Below are positions 26,013 through 33,807 of a DNA stretch of 48,251 nt, piece by piece. The DNA comes from a bacterium (GTDB lineage: Bacteria; Zhuqueibacterota; Zhuqueibacteria; Zhuqueibacterales; Geothermadaptataceae), in assembly GCA_024275575.1 (NCBI GenBank), contig JAJRYV010000014.1:1-48251 (forward strand), given 5' to 3'. Made by a program: the position numbers and the translations under genes. Under the pieces are notes generated by a model that searched no databases, was not told the origin of the DNA, and was given only the letters and a program-made list of their open reading frames with translations. Within the stretch, counting starts at the first letter, position 1. Each line of letters begins with the position of its first letter.

Positions 26013-28654
26013 CAAGCGAGTGTGCGTTTAACTTCGACGTAGTTAATGGCTTCAATAATATCATTTATGTGGATATCATCATATCCTTCAATACCAATAC
26101 CGCACTCGAATCCTGTCGCTACTTCTTTTACGTCATCTTTAAATCGTCTCAAAGACCCGATTTTGCCTTCGTAAACCAAACGATTATCGCGATAGAGGCG
26201 CACCGGATCGTTGCGATGTATTTTTCCCGAAGTGACGTAACAACCGGCGATAGTGCCGATTTTTGGAACTTTAAAGGTCTCACGTACTTCAATCGTGCCA
26301 CTGGTTTCTTCCCGAATCTCCGGCGCAAGCATACCTTCGAGGGCTGCTTTCACATCATTTACGGCGTCATAAATAACCTGATAAATGCGGATATCGATTT
26401 CTTCTTTCGTCGCCAGGTCTCTTGCCTGTAAGTCCACTCTTACATGAAATCCGATAATAATCGCGCTTGAAGCCACCGCAAGATTCACATCGGTTTCTGA
26501 TATACCACCGACTGCTTTGTGGATGATATTAACTGCGACTTCGTTTGTGGCGAGTTTCATCAGGCTGTCGGTGATCGCTTCAACTGACCCGTCGACATCT
26601 GCCTTGACGATAATATTAAGTTCGCGTACACGGCCTTCCTGTATCTGTTTGGATATCTGATCCAGAGTCAGATGTTTAACCTGTCTGATTTCCTGCTCGC
26701 GCCGCAGTTGTTGCCGTTTCATGCTGATTTCACGCGCTTCCTTTTCAGTTTTCATAACGACCAAACGATCGCCGGACTGCGGTGTTGCAGAAAAGCCGAT
26801 GACCCGAATAGGTGTTGAAGGTGGCGCTTCTTTAACTCGTTTTCCGCGCTCATCCAAAAGTGCGCGCACTCGCCCGTAGGTTAATCCTGCGACAAAAACA
26901 TCTCCTGTCCGTAGTGTCCCGGTCTGAATCAAAACGGTAGCGATAGGCCCCTTGCCTTTATCAAGCTCTGCTTCGACGACTAAACCGCGCGATAGCCGGT
27001 TCGGGTTTGCTTTCAGCTCGAGCATTTCAGATTCGAGCAAAATACCATCGAGAAGTTTATCGATACCCTCCCCTGTTTTAGCAGATATCTCAGTATCCTG
27101 ATAGCTCCCACCCCAACTTTCTACAAGCACATTATGCGTCGAAAGTTGTTGTTTGACATGATCAGGATTTGCATTCGCTTTATCAATTTTATTAATCGCA
27201 ATGATGATTGGCACACCTGCTGCTTTTGCATGATTTAAAGCTTCAAGTGTTTGCTCCTGCACGCCGTCATCTGCTGAAACGATGAGAATGACGATATCAG
27301 TCGCCTGCGCGCCACGAGCGCGCATCGCGGTAAATGCCTCATGTCCGGGGGTGTCGAGAAATGTTATATGCTTATTCTCTTTGACGGTCACTTCGTAAGC
27401 GCCGATATGCTGTGTTATGCCTCCGGCCTCACCTGCGATGACATTGCTCTCTCGAATAAAATCCAATAAAGAAGTTTTCCCGTGGTCGACATGCCCCATA
27501 ATCGTCACAACCGGAGGCCGGGGTTGCAAGTCTTTATCGTCATCGGGATCAGAATCTTCCTCTTCAACAAGCGAGGCGAATTCCTTTTCCTGTTCAACAT
27601 CAAAACCAAACTCATCCGCCAACATGATAATGGTATCCATATCGAGGCGCTGATTGATCGAAATCATCATGCCCAGTTCGAGGCATTTTTTGATAATCGA
27701 TGCTGCATCGATTTCCATTAATTTTGCCAGATCAGCAGCCGAAATGAATTCGGAGACTTTTATTGTTGCAGTTGCCGAATCATCGCTTTCATCTTCATCT
27801 GCCGTTTTTAACTTTTTATGTTTCCGTCGACCCTTGCTTTCATCCATCGCGGCCAGTGTTTGTTTGATGGAAGCTGAAATTTCTTCATCGCTGATTTGTC
27901 GTTTTTTCTTACGCCGCTTTTTCTTCGATTTTTTGCCCGCCCCATCGCCTGCTGTTTGTTGAGGAGTTTTAGCGGTTTTATCAGATTTTGCTGATTCCTC
28001 TTTATTTTTCTTCGCCGACGCAGCTGTTTTTTCTTTGCTTACGGGTTTGTTTTTATCTTTGGCTGCAACCGCTCCAGTGTCCTTTTTTACTTCGCTAATT
28101 TTCGTTGCCACCTTATCGGTTTTGCCGGCATGTTTCGCATCGCTGCTTGATTCCGGTCGGCTTGTGGCAGTTTCTCCCTCAGCTTCAACCACATCTCTCG
28201 TGGTAATATCCATATCCTTTGCCGGCTCAGCAGGTTTTTCGGTTTTCTTAAACCCATCTTCCTTTATCAACTCAAGGGCTTCTGCTTTTGCCGAGTCAAC
28301 CGCGATTTTAAGCACTTCTTCTTTTGACGGGACTTTCCGCTTAACTTTCTTAACGACGACTTCACGAGCAAATTTCAATCGTTGGTCCAGTTCTTCCTGC
28401 GCCCGTTCCTTCTTTTTCTGCTCGATAGCTTTTTTTTCTTTTAACTTTTTGCGAAAATCATATTCAGTATCGCCAGAGGTATCCCGCGTCGCTTTGCCCA
28501 GGTATTTCTTCGAAACCAGCTCGTACATTTCTTCCGTGACCAGGCTCATATGGTTTTTCACTGCAAAGTCCTGCTTTGTCAAAAAACCAAGTAAGGTTTC
28601 ATTGGATACGTTGCACTCTTTCGCGACTTGAAATATTCTTCGTTTTGCAGCCAA
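26012..28654 (-). CDS. infB: translation initiation factor IF-2
   Basis: IF-2 is the GTPase that brings initiator tRNA to the 30S subunit and promotes subunit joining. The 880-residue protein has an IF2N-type N terminus ([20 protein letters not shown]), a long charged Lys/Glu/Ala linker (about 70-290), a second IF2N-like segment, then the G domain ([12 protein letters not shown] near 387, [16 protein letters not shown]), domain II and a C-terminal fMet-tRNA-binding domain. The start is TTG at 28654 with GGGTGAG about 6 bases upstream. It sits 23 bases after nusA and overlaps the DUF503 gene by one base. Confidence 0.98.
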   Translation of the reverse strand: MAAKRRIFQVAKECNVSNETLLGFLTKQDFAVKNHMSLVTEEMYELVSKKYLGKATRDTSGDTEYDFRKKLKEKKAIEQKKKERAQEELDQRLKFAREVVVKKVKRKVPSKEEVLKIAVDSAKAEALELIKEDGFKKTEKPAEPAKDMDITTRDVVEAEGETATSRPESSSDAKHAGKTDKVATKISEVKKDTGAVAAKDKNKPVSKEKTAASAKKNKEESAKSDKTAKTPQQTAGDGAGKKSKKKRRKKKRQISDEEISASIKQTLAAMDESKGRRKHKKLKTADEDESDDSATATIKVSEFISAADLAKLMEIDAASIIKKCLELGMMISINQRLDMDTIIMLADEFGFDVEQEKEFASLVEEEDSDPDDDKDLQPRPPVVTIMGHVDHGKTSLLDFIRESNVIAGEAGGITQHIGAYEVTVKENKHITFLDTPGHEAFTAMRARGAQATDIVILIVSADDGVQEQTLEALNHAKAAGVPIIIAINKIDKANANPDHVKQQLSTHNVLVESWGGSYQDTEISAKTGEGIDKLLDGILLESEMLELKANPNRLSRGLVVEAELDKGKGPIATVLIQTGTLRTGDVFVAGLTYGRVRALLDERGKRVKEAPPSTPIRVIGFSATPQSGDRLVVMKTEKEAREISMKRQQLRREQEIRQVKHLTLDQISKQIQEGRVRELNIIVKADVDGSVEAITDSLMKLATNEVAVNIIHKAVGGISETDVNLAVASSAIIIGFHVRVDLQARDLATKEEIDIRIYQVIYDAVNDVKAALEGMLAPEIREETSGTIEVRETFKVPKIGTIAGCYVTSGKIHRNDPVRLYRDNRLVYEGKIGSLRRFKDDVKEVATGFECGIGIEGYDDIHINDIIEAINYVEVKRTLA

Positions 28655-28677
28655 GTTAAACTCACCCTGTTTAATAA

Positions 28678-29811
28678 TTATTCTTCAATTTGTTCGAAAA
28701 TTTTCTCTACGGTTTTCTTGCCGATCCCGTCGATATTCATCAAACCGTCTCGCCCCTGCTCGATAATATCATGAACTGAAAAGATTTGTGCAGCATGCAA
28801 CTTTTCGATGATCGATGGTCGGATGCCTTCTAAATCATCAAGGCTGACTTCTTTTTCTTTTTCGGTCTGTATCATAGCCGTATATTCGGATTCTTTGAGA
28901 ATCTCGACATTATAGCTGGTCAAACGGCTTGTCAGTCTGCGGTTTAAACCACCTTTGCCGATCGATATGGAAACTTGTTCATCGGAGATAACGGCAACGG
29001 CAGATTTATTCTCTTCATCGATGATCACTTTTAGAGGTTTTGCCGGACTCAGCGCCCGTGAAATATAAGTCGAAGGATCATTGCTATATGGAATGATGTC
29101 AATTTTCTCGTTGTTCAATTCTTTGCTGATCGCCTGAATACGTATGCCTTTCATGCCCACGCAGGCACCTACCGGGTCGATACGTTTGTCATTGGAAAAC
29201 ACGGCTATCTTAGAGCGTTCTCCCGGTTGCCGGGCAACGTTTTTTATTTCGATAATACCGTCATATATTTCCGGCACTTCGAGTTCAAAAAGACGAATTA
29301 AAAATTTTGGATCGGCACGGGATACGATCACTTCCGGCCCACGGGCACTTTTCCGCACCTCTTTGACCAAAACCCGCACGCTTTCTCCGCGGTGGTATCG
29401 TTCGCTATCGATTTGTTCACTCCGAGGTAAAAGAGCCTCCGTCCGGTCGATCAGCAAAAAGATATCACTGCGATTGATTTGCCGAACATCACCTAAAATA
29501 ATTTCACCAATACGATTATTAAATTCGCTGTAAATTATCTCTTTTTCAACGTCTTTAATGCGCTGGTTTAAATTCTGTTTTGCGCTTGTAATGAGCCGCC
29601 GGCCAAACATGGTTGGATTCAATATTTCGATAAAATCGTCACCCACTTCAAGGGATGATTCGACTTTTCTGGCCGATTCGAGATCAATTTCATGAACAGG
29701 GTCGACAACCTCTTCAACGATAACCTTGTTTTGATAGATCTCAATTTCACCCTTATCCAAATTGACAAAAATCTCAAAATTATCAGCTGAGCCGTATTTT
29801 TTCGTTATCAT
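28678..29811 (-). CDS. nusA: transcription termination/antitermination factor NusA (main open part)
   Basis: NusA binds RNA polymerase and nascent RNA. The open part encodes 377 residues: most of the N-terminal domain, S1 (RGESVRVLVKEVRKSARGPEV), KH1 and KH2 (VGACVGMKGIRIQAISKEL; DEQVSISIGKGGLNRRL) and one C-terminal helix-hairpin-helix unit (LMNIDGIGKKTVEKIFEQ). About 33 expected residues are missing at the start: they are encoded in frame from the ATG at 29910, but a TAG at 29836-29838 interrupts them. A full copy would be 28678-29910, 410 residues plus the stop. If not an error, synthesis depends on readthrough or restart at the ATG at 29811. It is between rimP and infB, the standard place. 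Confidence 0.93.
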   Translation of the reverse strand: MITKKYGSADNFEIFVNLDKGEIEIYQNKVIVEEVVDPVHEIDLESARKVESSLEVGDDFIEILNPTMFGRRLITSAKQNLNQRIKDVEKEIIYSEFNNRIGEIILGDVRQINRSDIFLLIDRTEALLPRSEQIDSERYHRGESVRVLVKEVRKSARGPEVIVSRADPKFLIRLFELEVPEIYDGIIEIKNVARQPGERSKIAVFSNDKRIDPVGACVGMKGIRIQAISKELNNEKIDIIPYSNDPSTYISRALSPAKPLKVIIDEENKSAVAVISDEQVSISIGKGGLNRRLTSRLTSYNVEILKESEYTAMIQTEKEKEVSLDDLEGIRPSIIEKLHAAQIFSVHDIIEQGRDGLMNIDGIGKKTVEKIFEQIEE

Positions 29812-29835
29812 CGAGATGACGATGCCTTCGATGAT

Positions 29836-29910
29836 CTAGCTCAATTGATCCTTCTCGATATTTTTTTCTTTGACAATCTGGCTAAAAGCGTTGGCTATTT
29901 CAGTATTCAT
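29836..29910 (-). pseudogene. nusA: 5' end of nusA, closed by an in-frame TAG
   Basis: From the ATG at 29910 (with GGAGG at 29927-29923, a long 12-base spacer) the frame reads MNTEIANAFSQIVKEKNIEK then DQLS and TAG, and continues IIEGIVISM into the main nusA frame with no shift. This is a typical NusA N terminus. Aligned by eye with E. coli NusA, the TAG replaces a glutamate, so one G-to-T change (GAG to TAG) explains it. Confidence 0.85.
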
Positions 29911-29966
29911 TTTGAACTTTTTCCTCCAAACGAAGGTCGACTACTCATTTTTTGTGAATCTGTTAA

Positions 29967-30422
29967 TTATTTCCATTTTATTTGAATTAAAGCGCTGTCA
30001 ATTTGATCATACGGAATTTCAAACAATGAATGATCATATTCGATAACGACCTGTTCACTTTCTGCATGACTGATTTCGCCAGAGATTTCCCTGTCTTCCT
30101 CATCATATCGATAGGCAATTTTCACCAGACGTCCAACGTTACGCGCAAAATCACGGGCAGTTTTTAAAGGCCTGTCCAGCCCCGGCGAGGAAACATCGAT
30201 ACGGTATGGCGTTTTGATGATGTCTTCCGCTTCGATGAGATGATTGAGCTCACGGCTGATAGCGGCACATTTTTCAATCGCAATCCCTCCGGCTTCATCC
30301 ACAAACACACGGATCACCGGATTTCTCGAACTACCTTTAATTTCCAGGTCGACAAACTCCGTGTTTTTATTCTCAATAGACTGCTTGAATTTTGCAGCTA
30401 ACTCTTCTTTTAATCTTTCCAT
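29967..30422 (-). CDS. rimP: ribosome maturation factor RimP
   Basis: RimP acts in 30S subunit maturation. The 151-residue protein shows the family pattern: an N-terminal helix (ERLKEELAAKFKQSIENK), VDLEIKGSSRNPVIRVFVDE, GGIAIEKCAAISRELNHLIE, YRIDVSSPGLDRPLKTARDF and a C-terminal Sm-like barrel ending QIDSALIQIKWK. It is the first gene of the rimP-nusA-infB operon and ends 56 bases before the nusA start. A terminator-like stem-loop stands 15 bases upstream of its ATG, with a good promoter just ahead of that, so leader control is possible. Confidence 0.96.
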   Translation of the reverse strand: MERLKEELAAKFKQSIENKNTEFVDLEIKGSSRNPVIRVFVDEAGGIAIEKCAAISRELNHLIEAEDIIKTPYRIDVSSPGLDRPLKTARDFARNVGRLVKIAYRYDEEDREISGEISHAESEQVVIEYDHSLFEIPYDQIDSALIQIKWK

Positions 30423-30437
30423 ATTTTCTTTCGGGCA

Positions 30438-30466
30438 ATAAAAAAGTGGGCCTTAGGGGCCCACTT
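30438..30466 (-). terminator. terminator-like stem-loop in front of rimP
   Basis: AAGTGGGCC (30444-30452) pairs with GGCCCACTT (30458-30466), followed on the - strand by TTTTTTATT. It may end the upstream TPR gene, or be a 5' stem-loop of the rimP transcript, since the predicted start lies right at its edge. Confidence 0.7.
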
Positions 30467-30473
30467 AACGTAA

Positions 30474-30502
30474 AATATAATAAACAATTAATTTAATTGC
30501 AA
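30474..30502 (-). promoter_or_regulatory. candidate promoter of the rimP-nusA-infB operon
   Basis: The -35 element TTGCAA (30502-30497) and -10 element TATATT (30479-30474) are spaced by 17 bases, reading leftward. The predicted start, about 30466, is at the base of the stem-loop. Confidence 0.5.
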
Positions 30503-30532
30503 GTTTTTTTGTTCAGCCCCCAGCTTTTATTG

Positions 30533-31219
30533 TTATTCAATTTTTTCGGCTAAAATTCGTTTCGCTTCAGGCAAAACCGGACTTTTTTCATAATCGTTAA
30601 TAATCTCTTCAAGACAGGTTTTGGCTTTGGCTGTTTCACCCGCTAAAATATAACATCTTGCTGCATCAAGAAGGAAAAGCGGCGCGTTATACCCGTCGTG
30701 AAACCTGGCAGCACCTTTTTCATAAATCCCTGCAGCTTTTAGATATTCACCCCGCTCATCAAAACTCGCAGCGACGCCTCGGGTCGCAGCAACAGAAAGC
30801 AGATCGTCATCATCATAATCATCGAGATAAATTTGAAAGTATTGTTCCTGGTTTGCATAGTCTTTTTTTGCTCGGTATGCTTTGCCGAGATAAATCACGC
30901 CGACACCGGCACTTTTTGTGCCGTCAAAATTCTGTGTGAGCGCTGTCAGAATATCGATAGCTTCATCATAATTTTGCGTTTCATAGGCCATTTTCCCCCG
31001 GGAAAACTCAATAGCGGCGTTCTGCTCAGACGCTACTTTATCCTGAGCAATCCAATAACCAATTAAAACGACGGCTATGACGGCAATGACCGCATAGAGA
31101 ATCTCTCTCTGATAACGGATGGCGAGATCATAGAATTCGAATATTTTTGTAATAAACTGATCTTCTTTCAACTGGCGTTTAGTCACTCTTGGACCGAATC
31201 CTTTTTTTGCTTTTAACAT
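30533..31219 (-). CDS. membrane-anchored TPR protein (YfgM-like)
   Basis: The 228-residue protein has a basic N terminus, one transmembrane helix at about residues 41-58 (ILYAVIAVIAVVLIGYWIA) and a periplasmic TPR region with units at AIEFSRGKMAYETQNYDEAI, VIYLGKAYRAKKDYAN and LFLLDAARCYILAGETAKAK. This layout matches YfgM-like ancillary proteins of the Sec translocon and similar TPR anchors; the exact role is unknown. A TTGACA-containing promoter and a palindrome lie upstream. It precedes the rimP operon on the same strand, with a stem-loop between. Confidence 0.85.
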   Translation of the reverse strand: MLKAKKGFGPRVTKRQLKEDQFITKIFEFYDLAIRYQREILYAVIAVIAVVLIGYWIAQDKVASEQNAAIEFSRGKMAYETQNYDEAIDILTALTQNFDGTKSAGVGVIYLGKAYRAKKDYANQEQYFQIYLDDYDDDDLLSVAATRGVAASFDERGEYLKAAGIYEKGAARFHDGYNAPLFLLDAARCYILAGETAKAKTCLEEIINDYEKSPVLPEAKRILAEKIE

Positions 31220-31300
31220 CCCGACCTCATCATTATACTGAACTAAAATATTGTTAATCTTTTTCGATCAAAAATACGAACGACAAATATCATAAATCGT

Positions 31301-31318
31301 ATACTTGAAAACAAGTAT
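31301..31318. repeat. perfect 7-bp palindrome at a predicted transcription start
   Basis: ATACTTG and CAAGTAT flank a 4-base AAAA spacer. The element overlaps the predicted transcription start of the TPR gene on the - strand, where an operator would be expected. Confidence 0.5.
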
Positions 31319-31321
31319 TAT

Positions 31322-31349
31322 TTTATAATCTGTTGGATTATTTTGTCAA
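31322..31349 (-). promoter_or_regulatory. candidate promoter of the membrane TPR gene
   Basis: A perfect -35 element TTGACA (31349-31344) is followed, reading leftward, after 16 bases by TATAAA (31327-31322). An overlapping TAAAAT at 18 bases is an alternative -10. Confidence 0.5.
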
Positions 31350-31627
31350 AAAACACCTGTTCAGGCAATTATTGAAAATGTTAGTGAAGACTGTTATCAG
31401 TTGCCGCTTAAAACGGTTCGGGAAAATATGGATTATCATCTTTTGCAATACCAGGATGATGTCCTATTTTTTTTCCGAAAAAAAAGCAATAGAAACAGAT
31501 AGTTAGATCGATATAAAATAATGACAATTAATTTTGCTATGAGACAAAATCAATCACTAAAGAAGTTAGCTGATCGAAAATCGTGCAATAATCAGGGCTT
31601 TTGTACGCGCAGCAATCGTTGATAGAT

Positions 31628-31770
31628 TGTGGATAACCGATATTTCAACTTAATCACGCAGAGCATGCTTTTTTCTAAAAATTCGAAGCAGTTCATCGGT
31701 AATTGAATTAAAATCAACCAGCAAAAAGGAAATATTGAGGCCGAGGCGACTGTGGATAAGTCGTGGATAA
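31628..31770 (+). promoter_or_regulatory. cluster of DnaA-box-like sites
   Basis: TGTGGATAA, the reverse complement of the DnaA box TTATCCACA, occurs exactly at 31628-31636 and 31751-31759. A one-mismatch copy, CGTGGATAA, lies at 31762-31770, 2 bases after the second. All three have the same orientation. No replication gene is nearby to support an origin. Confidence 0.5.
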
Positions 31771-31841
31771 CGAAATAAATAGATGAATTACAAACAAAAG
31801 CATTTAAGGATAACAGGTCGGGGTTTTCGGACAGACGCTTA

Positions 31842-31881
31842 TTCGTGAACAGCTCCGTTCTCCGAAGGCGCTGTTCACGAA
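31842..31881 (-). repeat. 12-bp perfect inverted repeat after the DUF3570 gene
   Basis: TTCGTGAACAGC (31842-31853) and GCTGTTCACGAA (31870-31881) can form a 12-base-pair stem with a 16-base loop. It starts 2 bases beyond the DUF3570 stop codon. There is no T-run, so it may be an RNA-stabilising 3' stem or a factor-dependent terminator. Confidence 0.65.
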
Positions 31882-31883
31882 GT

Positions 31884-33029
31884 TTAAAAGCGGTATCGGA
31901 CGCCAAAATTCAGGTTGTAAGCGTAAAGTGTTTTTAGTCGGCTATGCCAGTCGGGGGAATCGGTTTCGCGGCGGTACCAGTTTAAAGTAAACTGGTATTT
32001 CAGACTCTCAATTGCGGGAATCCAGTTTTTATAGGAAAAATGAGGAAAAGACAGTTTAACTTGCGCATCGACGGCGAAGGCACCATTGAGCTTGGGGTCG
32101 ACGGTCATATATTTTTCCGGGCGCGCATAAGATTCCTGGAAAAACCACGCTTTCGACTGGCTGTGCACCCGCAATCCGAGGCCGAGAATGCTTTCATCTG
32201 CTATATATGTTTGAAAAAGTGTCGAGATTGTGTGCCCTTTTATCCGCCAGTCATCCCAATAATAGCGATATCCGAGTTGCATTGATGATTTTTGCAGCAA
32301 GTGATAATTCAAACGTATCGCTGCTGCGCGACGAATCCGGGAATTCGGATGAACCGGCTCCATATAGACGACGTCGGTGGCAGTCGGCACCGTCACAACC
32401 TGATAATTATCAGAAAGATGGCCGGTTGTCTCGGTATAGGAGTAAATAGTTTGTACGACCATTTTCGGAGAGATATTCTGTGTGGCCTGTAATGAAACGG
32501 TGTTCACATCAAGATCACGTTTCCAGTTGCGTGTCTGGGGGAAAACTTTATCGATGCTGCGCAGATAGCCGATCTGAATAGTGGTGTTTTTTTGTGCCAG
32601 CGGCTGAATATAATTGCCGGCGATGGTCGTTGAAGTATAATCATGCTCCGTACTATAAAGCAAGTTTAAAAGAACGGTACTGGAGCCGATATTATGCGTT
32701 ATGCCGCTGCCGAATTGAAAGCGAAGTTCGTCAGGCGTATTGTCGCTGCCCCCCTTTGTCCGGTTCGTTGCCGAGGTCACGCCATCAACATCGAAACGGC
32801 TTTTTATCGAGGCGGCGCTGACAGCATCGACGAGAACGCGTCCTTTGAGCGTTGTCTCTTCTGAAATTTGCCGTGTGAGTGAAAAGTTGGGGTAAACGAC
32901 ATAGACACCGAAATTATCGACATAACTACTCAAATTGAACTGCAATTCGTTCGGAGTTCCACTTTGGGCAAAAGCCGCAGAGCAGGTGAACATTAATACG
33001 AAAGCAATGAATTTAAATCGATCAACCAC
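31884..33029 (-). CDS. DUF3570 outer-membrane beta-barrel-like protein
   Basis: The GTG at 33029 is chosen because GGAGG lies 8 bases upstream and the encoded N terminus (VDRFKFIAFVLMFTCSAAFA, after the initiator) is a clean signal peptide; the longer frame to 33113 would add a polar non-signal stretch. The 381-residue product then shows alternating polar/hydrophobic strands with many aromatic residues and ends in Phe (NFGVRYRF), typical of an outer-membrane barrel. It matches my recollection of DUF3570. Start and DUF4266 stop overlap by 8 bases, so translation is coupled. Its role is unknown; neighbours suggest redox or metal-linked envelope function. Confidence 0.82.
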   Translation of the reverse strand: MVDRFKFIAFVLMFTCSAAFAQSGTPNELQFNLSSYVDNFGVYVVYPNFSLTRQISEETTLKGRVLVDAVSAASIKSRFDVDGVTSATNRTKGGSDNTPDELRFQFGSGITHNIGSSTVLLNLLYSTEHDYTSTTIAGNYIQPLAQKNTTIQIGYLRSIDKVFPQTRNWKRDLDVNTVSLQATQNISPKMVVQTIYSYTETTGHLSDNYQVVTVPTATDVVYMEPVHPNSRIRRAAAIRLNYHLLQKSSMQLGYRYYWDDWRIKGHTISTLFQTYIADESILGLGLRVHSQSKAWFFQESYARPEKYMTVDPKLNGAFAVDAQVKLSFPHFSYKNWIPAIESLKYQFTLNWYRRETDSPDWHSRLKTLYAYNLNFGVRYRF

Positions 33030-33231
33030 AGCCACAACCTCCGCTTTGTGCTCCGGTTGCTCCGGTTGCTCCCTCACGGTGTTCGATAAAATGTTGTTGA
33101 ATTCCCTCATCAATTGGATTTTCGTTAAAAATCATAATCGGATCGGCCAGGGACTCGCGCTGCCAGGGTTGAACTGTGGCGCATCCGGAAAACGATAAAA
33201 GCAAAAATACAATAGCAAATATTTTGAACAT
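33022..33231 (-). CDS. DUF4266 small lipoprotein
   Basis: This 69-residue precursor has a lipoprotein signal (FLLLSFSGC, lipid-bearing Cys17). The mature segment ATVQPWQRESLADPIM is the family hallmark as I recall it. The C-terminal tail is rich in Gly/Ala/Thr and ends SGGCGCG, a compact Cys-Gly-Cys element that could bind metal or be modified. The stop overlaps the DUF3570 start and the gene is 13 bases after the TlpA-like gene, so the three are one transcript. DUF4266 and DUF3570 genes are often adjacent; the function is not established. Confidence 0.85.
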   Translation of the reverse strand: MFKIFAIVFLLLSFSGCATVQPWQRESLADPIMIFNENPIDEGIQQHFIEHREGATGATGAQSGGCGCG

Positions 33232-33244
33232 GGTTGGCCTTCAT

Positions 33245-33742
33245 TTACTTTTTGATTAATTTTTCTATTTCAGCGATAAATAAGCTCGTATCCTTTTCGC
33301 GAAAACCTTTATGACGGTAGCGAATAACACCTTCCGGATCGATAAATATCGTCGTCGGCATGGCTTCCGGTTTATATAGCTTGGGCAAGGCTTTTTCCTT
33401 GTCGAAAATGATTGGGAACGGCACATTTTTTCCGATCTTTTTAATGAATTTTAAAACATTTTTTCTGTCATTATCAATATTGACGGCGATAATGGCAAGA
33501 TTCTTATCCTTGTATTTTTCCTGCATTTCAATCAGGAACGGCATCTCTTTAAGGCAGGGTGCGCACCAGCTTGCCCAGAAATCCAGAATAACGGCTTTGC
33601 CTTTATAACTTTGCAAATCAAGTTTTTCACCGTTCAGGGTTGTCGCCACAAATCCCGGCGCTTTTTCTCCAACTTTTTGCCCCATGACAGATGAACCCGC
33701 CATCCACAGTAAAACCGCTAAGGTGATAAAGAATTTATTCAT
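33245..33742 (-). CDS. TlpA/ResA-like periplasmic thioredoxin
   Basis: The 165-residue protein has a signal peptide (1-21, MNKFFITLAVLLWMAGSSVM) and a thioredoxin fold of the TlpA type: GEKAPGFVATTLNGEKLDLQ, VILDFWASWCAPCLKEMPF with redox pair Cys60/Cys63, and the cis-proline segment KPEAMPTTIFIDPEG. It probably reduces or isomerises disulfides in the periplasm, for example during cytochrome c or metal-site maturation. It follows the cytochrome gene by 65 bases and precedes the DUF4266 gene by 13 bases. The partner is inferred from neighbours only. Confidence 0.95.
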   Translation of the reverse strand: MNKFFITLAVLLWMAGSSVMGQKVGEKAPGFVATTLNGEKLDLQSYKGKAVILDFWASWCAPCLKEMPFLIEMQEKYKDKNLAIIAVNIDNDRKNVLKFIKKIGKNVPFPIIFDKEKALPKLYKPEAMPTTIFIDPEGVIRYRHKGFREKDTSLFIAEIEKLIKK

Positions 33743-33807
33743 TTCAACCTCATATATTTTTCGTTTACCTTGTTGCGATATTGTTTGTGATGAGCTGACG
33801 GAACGCC

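Larger units (their letters stand above)
31350..31883. other. AT-rich intergenic region
   Basis: This stretch separates the membrane TPR gene and the DUF3570 gene. An open frame on the - strand here (31592-31906) looks spurious: no family, no ribosome binding site, and it runs into the DUF3570 gene. The region holds an A8/T8 palindromic run near 31470-31495, three DnaA-box-like sites and a 12-base-pair inverted repeat. Confidence 0.6.

Noticed and set aside
29836-29838. TAG as a reassigned codon or pyrrolysine site
   Set aside because: TAG ends several normal genes in this window (rpmI, infC, pheS, the ZapB-like gene, helicase, catalase), and no pyrrolysine genes are seen. A single-base change, readthrough or restart is simpler.
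31592-31906. 104-codon open frame on the - strand between the TPR and DUF3570 genes
   Set aside because: It lacks a ribosome binding site and family resemblance, overlaps the DUF3570 gene and covers the DnaA-box-like sites; it is most likely a chance frame.
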